From NCBI GenBank assembly GCA_008011715.2, contig CP136508.1, positions 1,612,001 through 1,676,000 of the forward strand: a stretch of DNA of 64,000 nt. Direction: 5' to 3'. Within the stretch, counting starts at the first letter, position 1. Every line of letters begins with the position of its first letter. The position numbers were made by a program, and so were the translations under genes. Shown here one piece after another: positions 47,355 through 59,396 of this stretch. Origin of the DNA: [Empedobacter] haloabium. Its GTDB lineage: Bacteria; Pseudomonadota; Gammaproteobacteria; Burkholderiales; Burkholderiaceae_D. The notes below the pieces were generated by a model. It saw nothing but the letters and a program-made list of their open reading frames with translations. It was not told the DNA's origin and made no database searches.

Positions 47355-47993
47355 ATGAATCAAGAGTTAGCAAATTATTACGCCGCCAACGCGGCCGAGC
47401 TGGAAGCCCCTTATGAGATGCCGGAGCGCCAGGCCGACCTGGCCGCGGTCAAGGACCGCGTCGCCGAATTGCTGCGTGGCCACAAGGTGCTGGAACTGGC
47501 CTGCGGCAAGGGTTACTGGACAAAGGTGATCGCCGCGACGGCCGCCTCCGTTCACGCCATCGACATCAACGAGGACCTGCTGGCCGAGGCCCGGCGCGAC
47601 GCGCCCGACAACGTCATCTACGCCCAGGCGGACGCCTTCGAGCTGCCGGCCTCCGTCGGCCGCTACACCGCCGTATTTGCCGGCTCCTGGTGGTCGCACG
47701 TGCGGCGCGAGAACCAGGACCGTTACCTGGCGCACCTGCGCGCCCAACTGGGCAAGGATGTGCTGCTGGTGCTGCTGGACGAGTGCTACGTCGACGGCAC
47801 CAGTACCGTGATCGCGCGCACGGACGTGGAAGGCAACACGTTCCAGTTGCGCATGGCGGGCGGCGAGCGCGTCGAGGTGCTGAAGAATTTCCCGACCGAC
47901 AGCTACCTGCGCAAGAAGCTGGCCAACGCCGTGCGCGAGATCCGCATCGAGCGGCTGACGCATTACTGGCTGCTGACGGCCCGGCTGAAATGA
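47355..47993 (+). CDS. Class I SAM-dependent methyltransferase
   Basis: The 212-residue protein has motif I VLELACGKGYWT near residue 46, the acidic residue in VHAIDINEDLL and motif post-II AQADAFELP. The substrate is unknown. It begins three bases after the cysB stop and is probably co-transcribed with it, which hints at a sulfur-linked small-molecule target, but that is only inference. Confidence 0.85.
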   Translation: MNQELANYYAANAAELEAPYEMPERQADLAAVKDRVAELLRGHKVLELACGKGYWTKVIAATAASVHAIDINEDLLAEARRDAPDNVIYAQADAFELPASVGRYTAVFAGSWWSHVRRENQDRYLAHLRAQLGKDVLLVLLDECYVDGTSTVIARTDVEGNTFQLRMAGGERVEVLKNFPTDSYLRKKLANAVREIRIERLTHYWLLTARLK

Positions 47994-48148
47994 CTACACC
48001 GTTCGTTGTATAGCAGCAACAAGTTGCAGATGTCATATTGTTGAAGTATTTGGAAGGCAAGATACGCCGCGGTAGATCCACGGCGCCCGGAACGCGGTAG
48101 TACGTGGTTCCTGAGCCTCAACCTGAAACTTCAATAAGAGAACATCAA

Positions 48149-49237
48149 GTGAAAAAACTTACTCTCGCCGCCATTTTCGCCGGCAGCTTCGCAGCGCTTA
48201 CCGCCCATGCTCAATCGAACGTCACGATCTACGGCATCGTCGATGCCGGCATCGTCCGCGAGACGGGCGGTGCCGCGGGCGACGTGACGAAGGTAACGAG
48301 CGGCATCGGCAGCCAGTCGCGCATCGGCTTCCGTGGTGTCGAGGAACTGGGCGGCGACCTGTCCGCCATCTTCACCCTGGAATCGGGCTACAAGATCGAC
48401 GACGGCTCCCTGGACAGCAGCAACACCCTGTTCAACCGCCAGGCCTTCGTCGGCCTGAAGAGCAAGACGATGGGTACGTTGACCATTGGCCGCCAGTACA
48501 ACCCGCTGTACAACGCCATGAGCCAGGTGGCCGACCCGTTCGGCGCCGGCTACGCGGGCAATATCAAGAACCTGTTCCCGGCCGGCGGCGTCAACACCCG
48601 CGTCAGCAATGCGCTGGTGTACTCGACGCCGAACTGGTCCGGTTTCTCGGTGGACGGCCTGTACGCGCTGGGCGAGCAGCCGGGTGACAACACCGCCGGC
48701 CGCCAGTTCGCGATCGGCCTGAACTACTCGGGCAATGGCCTGAACGTGCGCCTGGTGCACAACAACCGCAACAACGACTCGGCGCCAACGAGCACCGCGG
48801 TAGGTGTGGACCGTGAAGACGGCAAGAACACGCTGCTGGCCGCCAACTACGACTTCAAGGTCGTCAAGCTGTTTGCCGCCTATGAATGGGACAAGGGCCT
48901 GAACAGCTCGCCGATCCCGGTCGCCAACGCCTACGGCCTGAAAACGGCGCCGAAACCATCGACGGACGCCAACGACGCGCTGATCGGCATCACCGCGCCA
49001 TTGGGCAATGGCACGCTGATGGCATCGTGGATGAACAAGAACGACAAGACGGTCAACAACCAGGACGCGCACCAGTGGGCGATCGGCTACTCGTACGCGC
49101 TGTCGAAGCGCACCAGCGCCTACACGGCCTATGCGAAGATCAAGAACAAGAACGGTGCCGGCTACACGGTGGGTAACAACAACGAGGCGGGCAGCGGCGA
49201 CGCGGCCTTCAACCTGGGCGTGCGTCACACCTTCTGA
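48149..49237 (+). CDS. Gram-negative outer-membrane porin
   Basis: The 362-residue protein has a signal peptide ending in ALTAHAQ (about residue 22). Trimeric porin motifs include SNVTIYGIVDAGI, SRIGFRGVEELGGDL, NRQAFVGLKSKTMGTLTIGRQ, and a C-terminal GVRHTF with the final Phe needed for assembly. GTG is chosen because AAGAGA precedes it and it gives a clean signal peptide (MKKLTLAAIFAG); an upstream ATG would add 15 unlikely residues. It is a single gene with its own terminator. Confidence 0.94.
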   Translation: MKKLTLAAIFAGSFAALTAHAQSNVTIYGIVDAGIVRETGGAAGDVTKVTSGIGSQSRIGFRGVEELGGDLSAIFTLESGYKIDDGSLDSSNTLFNRQAFVGLKSKTMGTLTIGRQYNPLYNAMSQVADPFGAGYAGNIKNLFPAGGVNTRVSNALVYSTPNWSGFSVDGLYALGEQPGDNTAGRQFAIGLNYSGNGLNVRLVHNNRNNDSAPTSTAVGVDREDGKNTLLAANYDFKVVKLFAAYEWDKGLNSSPIPVANAYGLKTAPKPSTDANDALIGITAPLGNGTLMASWMNKNDKTVNNQDAHQWAIGYSYALSKRTSAYTAYAKIKNKNGAGYTVGNNNEAGSGDAAFNLGVRHTF

Positions 49238-49257
49238 TCGAGCTTGACGGGATCCGA

Positions 49258-49288
49258 GAGCCGCCGGTGCAAGCCGGCGGCTTTTTTT
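49258..49288 (+). terminator. Rho-independent terminator after the porin gene
   Basis: Perfect arms GCCGCCGG and CCGGCGGC with a TGCAAG loop are followed by seven T. The T-run ends two bases before the 3' end of the convergent small gene. Confidence 0.93.
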
Positions 49289-49289
49289 G

Positions 49290-49565
49290 TCAGTGGGGCA
49301 GGTAGATTTTCAGGACTGCAGGCAGCAGCTGCGCCACGAACACGGCGGTCACGACCCACATGATGATCGAGGCTTTCGCGTCGGCGATGTCCGCCTTGGT
49401 GGCGTAGGTCGCCTTGATCACGGCCAGATCGGCCTTGATCGTCGCGACATCCTCTTCAAGTTTTTCCACTCGTCTGATCATTGTTTCATCATAGGGCGGC
49501 CCGCCACCGCTTACAAGCCTTCTTTGCTTGCGCTCACTGGGCCCGGGTAACTGGTCGACGCTCAT
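49290..49565 (-). CDS. Small coiled-coil membrane protein of unknown function
   Basis: The 91-residue product has a soluble N-terminus, a coiled coil near residues 30-60 (RRVEKLEEDVATIKADLAVI) and one C-terminal membrane helix (IIMWVVTAVFVAQLLPAVL). The layout resembles XhlA-like or DUF1640-like small proteins, but I do not assign a family. GGAG six bases before the ATG lies over the end of the kinase gene, so it is co-translated with the kinase at 49569. Confidence 0.7.
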   Translation of the reverse strand: MSVDQLPGPSERKQRRLVSGGGPPYDETMIRRVEKLEEDVATIKADLAVIKATYATKADIADAKASIIMWVVTAVFVAQLLPAVLKIYLPH

Positions 49566-49568
49566 GGC

Positions 49569-50336
49569 TTACTCCGGCAATGGCAGATGGATGGCGATGC
49601 GGGTGCCGCGCGGGCTGCCCGTGATCGCAATATCACCGCGGATGGCCCAGACCCGCTCGCGCATGCCGAGCAGCCCGAACGAGGCGGGCTTTTCCATGTC
49701 GGACTGGGCGATGCCGCGACCATCGTCGTCGATCGTCACGTGCAGCATGCCGTGGGCTCGCCGCAGGACGATACGGACGTGGCTGGCGTTGGCATGACGG
49801 GCGATGTTCGTCAGCGATTCCTGCACGATGCGGTAGATGGCGGTACTGGTGCGGTCGTTCAGCACCAGTTCGCTTTCGCGGGCCTCGAGCTTGCATGCGA
49901 CGCCGTGGCGCTGCTCGAAATCGTGCCGCAGCGACTGCAGCGCGAAGTACAGGCCGCCTTCGTCCAGCGCGCGCGGGCGCAGGTTGCTGGCGATGCGCCG
50001 CAGCGACGTGATGGCGGACAGCAGCCGCTCGTCCATGCCGGTCATCAGCTCGCGTATCGCCGGATTGGGGGCGGGTTGCTGCAACAGCAGGCTCATGTCC
50101 ACGCGCAAGGTGGCCAGCAACTGGCCCAGGTCGTCATGCAGCTCGCGTGCGATATAGGCGCGCTCTTCCTCGCGGATGTTCTCCAGTGCGTAGTCGGTGG
50201 CGCGGCGGCCGGCCAGGCGCGCGCGCGCGTCGGCCTCGCGCTGTTCCGCCGGGGTCGCCTCGCACGCACTCATGCGCAGGGTCAGGCGGACTACCAGCAG
50301 CAAGGTCGCTGCCAGCAGCAGGGATGTGGGTCGCAT
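49569..50336 (-). CDS. NarX-type (HisKA_3) sensor histidine kinase
   Basis: The 255-residue kinase has one N-terminal membrane segment, a short helix, a HisKA_3 domain with the phospho-acceptor His in ARELHDDLGQ, and a HATPase with IVQESLTNIARHA, DDDGRGI and GLLGMRERV. There is no sensor domain and no NarL-type regulator nearby, so its partner is elsewhere or it acts with the LytTR regulator upstream (86 bases). Followed directly by the small coiled-coil protein. Confidence 0.9.
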   Translation of the reverse strand: MRPTSLLLAATLLLVVRLTLRMSACEATPAEQREADARARLAGRRATDYALENIREEERAYIARELHDDLGQLLATLRVDMSLLLQQPAPNPAIRELMTGMDERLLSAITSLRRIASNLRPRALDEGGLYFALQSLRHDFEQRHGVACKLEARESELVLNDRTSTAIYRIVQESLTNIARHANASHVRIVLRRAHGMLHVTIDDDGRGIAQSDMEKPASFGLLGMRERVWAIRGDIAITGSPRGTRIAIHLPLPE

Positions 50337-50422
50337 GCGGTCTCCTCCGGCCGCCGCAGGGCGGCCTTACGCAAACGACCCTAATACGGGAGCGGGGCAG
50401 GGCGGTTGATCTGGCTCAGCAG

Positions 50423-51184
50423 TTACATCTGCTTGAACAGGTGCAGGAAGCTGCGGCTGACCTCAAGCTTGTCCGGGCGGCCCTTGATCATGACCAGGTG
50501 GCGGCCGCGGATGTCGCGCGTGACGCCTTCGATCGCATTCACGTTGACGAGCGTGGCACGGTGGATCTGCCAGAACAGCGACGGGTCCAGCTCCTCGGCC
50601 AGGTCGCGCACGGGCTTGCGGATCAGCGCTTCGAATTTCTCGGTCTGCACGCAGGTGTATTTCTCGTCCGAGCGGAAGAACAGGATCTCTTCGACGGGGA
50701 TCATGCGCAGGTCCTGGCCGATGCTGGCCTGGATCCACTGCAGGTACTTCGGTTTCGGGGTGGCGATCTTTTCGGCCAGTTGCGACAGCATGGCGGTGAC
50801 GCTGGCGTTGACGTCGCCGGCCGGCCTGGCCAGGCGGTCCTTCAGGCGCTCGGCCGTGATCTTCAGGCGTTCCTGCTCAGGCGGCTTCAGCACGTAGTCC
50901 ACCGCGCCGCGCTCGAAAGCTTCGACGGCATAGGCGTCGTACGCCGTGACGAACACGACGTGACTCTTGTTGCCGATGGCGGCAGCCGCTTCCATGCCGG
51001 TCTTGCCAGGCATGCGGATATCGAGGAAGGTGAAGTCCGGCTTCAGTTCGTCGACCAGGCTGATGGCTTCGTCGCCATTCTTCGCCTCGCCCACGATGTC
51101 CAGGTCGGGCCACACCTGGCCCAGGCGCATGCGCAGCTGGTCGCGCATCAAACGTTCATCGTCGGCTAAGATCGCAGTAGGCAT
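50423..51184 (-). CDS. LytTR-family response regulator (second system)
   Basis: The 253-residue protein has a receiver with ADDE, phospho-acceptor Asp55 in FLDIRMPG, and VDYVLKPPEQE. A helical linker is followed by LytTR (LFFRSDEKYTCVQTEKFE; SLFWQIHRATLVNVNAI). It lies 60 bases downstream of the LytS-type kinase at 51245 and is its likely partner. Confidence 0.93.
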   Translation of the reverse strand: MPTAILADDERLMRDQLRMRLGQVWPDLDIVGEAKNGDEAISLVDELKPDFTFLDIRMPGKTGMEAAAAIGNKSHVVFVTAYDAYAVEAFERGAVDYVLKPPEQERLKITAERLKDRLARPAGDVNASVTAMLSQLAEKIATPKPKYLQWIQASIGQDLRMIPVEEILFFRSDEKYTCVQTEKFEALIRKPVRDLAEELDPSLFWQIHRATLVNVNAIEGVTRDIRGRHLVMIKGRPDKLEVSRSFLHLFKQM

Positions 51185-51244
51185 GTTCGGCTTAAGAAGA
51201 AGGCAACAGGCGTCAATTATTCAAGAATTTAGCGCCGGGTGCAA

Positions 51245-52603
51245 TCATTTCGGGGCTTGTTGCGACAGCTGGTACGGCACCTCGATGGTGGCGATGACGC
51301 CGCTCGGGCTGTTCGGCTCGATGTGCAGCTGACCCTGGTCGCCGTGCAGCAGTTTCAGGCGTTCGCGGATCGTCATCAGGCCCAGGCCGGTGCCGTCGCT
51401 GGGCTTGGCGCCGAAGCCCAGGCCGTCGTCCGCCACGATGACGCGCAGCTTGCTGTGCGCCACCTCGGCACGTACCTTCAGCGTGCCGCCCTCCGGCTTG
51501 GCTTCCAGGCCATGCTTGATGGCGTTTTCCACCATCGACTGCAGCATCATCGGCGGGAAGGCCGCGCTGCGCAGGCCGTCGGGTATATTGAAGTCGATCG
51601 TCAGCCGTTCTTCCATGCGCATCTTCAGCAGAGCCAGGTAGGCGACCACCATATCGGCTTCCCGGCCCAGGTTGGTGATCAAGGTGTTGTCGCGCATCTG
51701 CGGCAACACGGCGCGCAGGTACTTGATCAGGCTGCGCTGCATCGCCGAGGCGCGTGGCGGGTCCGTCTCGATCAGATGCTCGACGGAGGCCAGCGTGTTG
51801 AACAGGAAGTGCGGCTCGACCTGCGCCTGCATCATCTGCATCTTCGCTTCCGACAGCTGGCGCTGCATGGATTCGCGCTCGGCGGCAGCGTTGGCATACT
51901 GTGTCTGGGCCTCGGCCTTCTTTTTGCCGCCCATCAGGGCCTTCATGCCGAACAGCGTCAGGACCAGCAGCGACACGAAGCTCTTGAACCACGTCGAGGC
52001 CTGCTCGTGGTAGCGCGAAACCTTCTCCTCGGCGGCGTTGTCGACGGCCTTTTCCAGGGCGTTCGACAATTCCTCGCCGATCTGCGGCGGTAACTCGATA
52101 TGGACCTCTTCGCCAGGCAGGGCCGTGACAGCCGGCGCCGACTTGGCCGGCCTGGCGGGAGCCGCCGGTGCGGCAGGCGCGGCCGGTGCCGCGGGAGCGG
52201 CTGGTGCCACCTCCGGCGCGGGCGGTGCTTCCGGCGCATCGGGGACCTCGCCCGGTTCGGTCGCGTCGGGCGTTTCCGCTGTCTGCGGCGTGTCGATGTC
52301 CGGGCTCTTGCGCAATTTGCCGCCGCGCGGGTTGAAGCGGATGCCACTGTCGTCGATGACGATATTCGGTGCGTCGGCATCCGCCTTGGCACGCTTGTGG
52401 GAGTACATCTCCAGGTCCTCGTCCATATTTGGCGAGAACAGTTCCTCCTGGAGGATGGAGGCCGCGATCAGGGCCAGCGCGGCGAACAGGAAGAATTTCC
52501 ACCAGGAGAGTTGCGTGACCCAGGTCGCCGTGCGGTCGAACGCCTTGTGCAGCCAGGCCAGTGCGGTTTTGAACGTCTCTTGTGCTTTGGGCGTGGGGAA
52601 CAT
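51245..52603 (-). CDS. LytS-type sensor kinase with Pro/Ala-rich extracytoplasmic region
   Basis: The 452-residue kinase has a first membrane helix near 36-52 and an acidic and Pro/Ala-rich extracytoplasmic region of about 150 residues. That region contains a run of APA/AAP units near 132-150. A second helix lies near 206-222, followed by a coiled coil, the His_kinase motif with His265 in EPHFLFN, and a HATPase with MVENAIKHG and GLGLMTIRERL. The extracytoplasmic part has no known sensor fold; the proline run may span the wall or act as a spacer. Partner: the LytTR regulator at 50423. Confidence 0.92.
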   Translation of the reverse strand: MFPTPKAQETFKTALAWLHKAFDRTATWVTQLSWWKFFLFAALALIAASILQEELFSPNMDEDLEMYSHKRAKADADAPNIVIDDSGIRFNPRGGKLRKSPDIDTPQTAETPDATEPGEVPDAPEAPPAPEVAPAAPAAPAAPAAPAAPARPAKSAPAVTALPGEEVHIELPPQIGEELSNALEKAVDNAAEEKVSRYHEQASTWFKSFVSLLVLTLFGMKALMGGKKKAEAQTQYANAAAERESMQRQLSEAKMQMMQAQVEPHFLFNTLASVEHLIETDPPRASAMQRSLIKYLRAVLPQMRDNTLITNLGREADMVVAYLALLKMRMEERLTIDFNIPDGLRSAAFPPMMLQSMVENAIKHGLEAKPEGGTLKVRAEVAHSKLRVIVADDGLGFGAKPSDGTGLGLMTIRERLKLLHGDQGQLHIEPNSPSGVIATIEVPYQLSQQAPK

Positions 52604-52833
52604 CTGCGGCTTTCGGTCTTAGGTGGTCAGCAAGTGTAGATAACCTTGCGCAAAACTGTCCACCGCAGCCAGGGCCATGCGACAGGTTGCACAAAGCCGG
52701 GAGTGGAAGGTCGATCGGCCCGACGGCCAGTTGCGCGAAATAGTGCTTGCGCAGGGCAAGTATCGTTTGCTATAGTTCTGTCCCTGCCGCAGCGTAGTAG
52801 TGAAAACGAAACGATGCGACAGAAACCGAGGGG

Positions 52834-52862
52834 TTGACGAGCTGCACGAAACACCGCATAAT
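52834..52862 (+). promoter_or_regulatory. rRNA operon promoter
   Basis: TTGACG (52834-52839), a 17-base spacer and CATAAT (52857-52862) are close to consensus. It lies about 255 bases before the 16S gene. A weaker TTGCGC...TATAGT pair around 52748-52776 may be a second promoter. The rest of the gap from 52604 holds no gene. Confidence 0.75.
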
Positions 52863-52941
52863 CTCATCTCTCTGCTGCTGACAAACACAACGATTTGTCG
52901 CCGGGTTTGACCGGATCGCAGCATGCCTTCAAAGGCAGAAT

Positions 52942-53118
52942 TCTTTAACAATCAACAGTCGATAAGTGTGGGCGTTTGATGTGAGTGTGCCCGGGATTTC
53001 GGTCCCGATACTCAAAATATATAGCATCAAACGCTCGCAAGAAATTAAACGTGACCTCGCAAGAGGAACGTCAGTATCTTGAGAGTGACCATGTCAGCAA
53101 TGACATAAAACAGAGATT
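52942..53118 (+). other. rRNA leader: boxA and 5' strand of the 16S processing stem
   Basis: A boxA-like TTCTTTAACAATC (52942-52954) is followed by a 29-base stretch (52954-52982) complementary to 54680-54708 beyond 16S. All positions pair with one G-U, giving the RNase III stem. A second copy of CATCAAACGCTC (53026-53037) can pair inside the leader with 52971-52982. Confidence 0.75.
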
Positions 53119-54652
<1,534 letters not shown>

Positions 54653-54741
54653 GAGTGGCACGGATCAGAAATGATCGTGCATCAAACGCTCACACTTATC
54701 GACTGTTGTTAGGGAAACAGCAATAAACAGAAGAAAGTCGC

Positions 54742-54818
54742 GGGTCTGTAGCTCAGCTGGTTAGAGCACCGTGTTGATAACGCGGGGGTCGTTGGTTCGA
54801 GCCCAACCAGACCCACCA
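54742..54818 (+). tRNA. ileT: tRNA-Ile (GAT)
   Basis: The 77-base tRNA has acceptor GGGTCTG pairing with CAGACCC and an encoded CCA. The anticodon is GAT within GTTGATAAC, and the T-loop is GGTTCGAGC. It sits in the 16S-23S spacer as in many proteobacteria. Confidence 0.96.
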
Positions 54819-54825
54819 CAAACAT

Positions 54826-54901
54826 GGGGGATTAGCTCAGCTGGGAGAGCACCTGCTTTGCAAGCAGGGGGTCGTCGGTTCGATCCCGTCATCCTCCACC
54901 A
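54826..54901 (+). tRNA. alaT: tRNA-Ala (TGC)
   Basis: The 76-base tRNA has acceptor GGGGGAT pairing with ATCCTCC, anticodon TGC in CTTTGCAAG, T-loop GGTTCGATC and encoded CCA. It starts seven bases after tRNA-Ile. Confidence 0.96.
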
Positions 54902-54981
54902 TCGCTTCTGTTGAAAGTACAAACGTAAGTCTCGCACTGTCGAGGATTTAGGTTTGATCTTTTAGAGATCTAAGCTGTTTC

Positions 54982-54992
54982 GCTCTTTAACA
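54982..54992 (+). promoter_or_regulatory. boxA antitermination element before 23S
   Basis: GCTCTTTAACA matches the bacterial boxA exactly and lies in the spacer between tRNA-Ala and 23S, where Nus-factor antitermination complexes load. Confidence 0.8.
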
Positions 54993-55122
54993 ATCTGGAA
55001 GAAGTAAAGTTTTATTAAGCGTGTGAGAAATCACACACTTAGGGTAGTGTTCGAAAGAACGCATACAAAAACTCATCAAACACAGTAGTAAATGCTTGAA
55101 CCGATAGCCGTCAAGGTTATAG

Positions 55123-57994
<2,872 letters not shown>

Positions 57995-58115
57995 CTATAA
58001 CCTTGACGGTTACAGAGCATTTGCCTGTGTTTGAGTTTTACCAGTAACACCCAACTTACTTCTTCCAGATTAGTAGCCGCGTTGCCCAACAGGGAACGAG
58101 GCTACGTACAAGTCA

Positions 58116-58231
58116 TGCCTGATGACCATAGCAAGTCGGTCCCACCCCTTCCCATCCCGAACAGGACCGTGAAACGACTTTGCGCCGATGATAGTGCTGC
58201 AACCAGTGTGAAAGTAGGTTATCGTCAGGCT
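58116..58231 (+). rRNA. rrf: 5S ribosomal RNA
   Basis: The RNA of about 115 bases begins TGCCTGATGACCATAGCAAG and ends GTCAGGCT, with the terminal helix GCCTGA/TCAGGC closed. The loop sequence CCCATCCCGAACAGG is conserved. Confidence 0.94.
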
Positions 58232-58240
58232 GTTATATAG

Positions 58241-58276
58241 AAAAACCCCCGTCCAGTGATCTGGCGGGGGTTTTTT
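58241..58276 (+). terminator. Terminator of the rRNA operon
   Basis: Arms CCCCCGTCCAG and CTGGCGGGGG pair with one bulged T around a TGAT loop, and are flanked by AAAAA and TTTTTT. It starts nine bases after 5S. Confidence 0.95.
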
Positions 58277-58469
58277 CATTTCTGCCCGCACATGACTGCA
58301 CGCCGGCTCGGCGTAAGACGGACCAACGCCGTGCCGGCTCTTCGGCAAATCCCGATTTTTTCCAGATTTACCCTGCCTGGGTTTGCTGGCTATCCCGATG
58401 AAAGCTGCTATCGTGAAGAAGTAGGTTCTTGCGCCATCCAGTATCGACAGCTGAAAGGAGCGGGGTCCC

Positions 58470-59378
58470 ATGCTGCAGTACTTCTCTTCGTTGATGCTCG
58501 AGATGTATGAGACGGCCGAGCAGGTTGCCTGCAGCGACTTTTCCGCCCGGGTTGCCGATCTGCTTGCAAGGGTACTGTCGTTCGATGTCGCTGAGTTGGG
58601 CTGTGGCGTCGTGCGCGAACGTCGGCAGAGCCTGCGGCAGGTGGTCGAAGGCGATTCCGTCGTGCTGTCGTCCAGCTTCCACCTCGATTTGCCGCCTCCT
58701 GCGCTCTGCAGCAGCGCGCAGCTGCGTCAGCTGTTCGATCCCGGCCGGCTGCTTGGCCATGCGCAACGACAGGGGCTGCGCCAGCTGCTGCTGATCGGTT
58801 CTGTCGAAACGCCGCTGCGTCCGCCCGATTGGCTGTTGCTGGGGCGCCGTGGGCGCCGGCCGTTCACGGCCGGCGCTGCCTTGTACGCCACGGCGCTGTG
58901 GCCGCATCTGTTGCGCTGCAAGCAGCTGTGCCAGCGGCGCTATCTTGCCGAGCAGGCCAGCGTCACCACCATGGGAGGATTCGCCCTCGTCAGCGCGTAT
59001 GACGCAGTGGACGTCTGCGATGACGCGTTCAACGGCCTGGCCCGCCTTGAATGGCCGCACTGCCTGGCAGGGCAATTGCCAGGGGGAGTGCTGGTCACAT
59101 TGCGCAGCCAGGGCCGTTACGACGGTCGCCTGACCCGGTGGTCGCTCGAACCGGGCCCCGGCGGCGCCTTCCTGTGCAAGGTCACCCAACGGCAGCCTTT
59201 CGACCTGCTGACGCCGGCGGAAGCAGTAACGGCCCGGCACTACGCGCAGGGCCGGACCCACGGCGAGATCGCCGCCCTGCTAGGTGTCAGCAGTAACACG
59301 GTGCGCACCCATCTCGCCCACGTGTTCTCCAAGCTGGACATCCACCGCAAATCGGAACTGCCGGCGCGCCTGCGCTAG
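58470..59378 (+). CDS. LuxR-type transcriptional regulator
   Basis: The 302-residue protein has a C-terminal LuxR helix-turn-helix (about 238-300: LTPAEAVTARHYAQGRTHGE; VSSNTVRTHLAHVFSKLDIH). The N-terminal 230 residues are a globular domain I cannot assign; there is no receiver and no clear autoinducer-binding fold. GAAAGGAG lies before the ATG. It follows the rRNA terminator by about 190 bases that hold nothing else and converges on the DUF5801-type gene, whose control it might serve. Confidence 0.86.
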   Translation: MLQYFSSLMLEMYETAEQVACSDFSARVADLLARVLSFDVAELGCGVVRERRQSLRQVVEGDSVVLSSSFHLDLPPPALCSSAQLRQLFDPGRLLGHAQRQGLRQLLLIGSVETPLRPPDWLLLGRRGRRPFTAGAALYATALWPHLLRCKQLCQRRYLAEQASVTTMGGFALVSAYDAVDVCDDAFNGLARLEWPHCLAGQLPGGVLVTLRSQGRYDGRLTRWSLEPGPGGAFLCKVTQRQPFDLLTPAEAVTARHYAQGRTHGEIAALLGVSSNTVRTHLAHVFSKLDIHRKSELPARLR

Positions 59379-59396
59379 CAGTTCCGCTCCACTCTG

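Noticed and set aside
58010..58115. A further tRNA in the 23S-5S spacer
   Set aside because: No cloverleaf with T-loop GGTTCRA or acceptor pairing is present.
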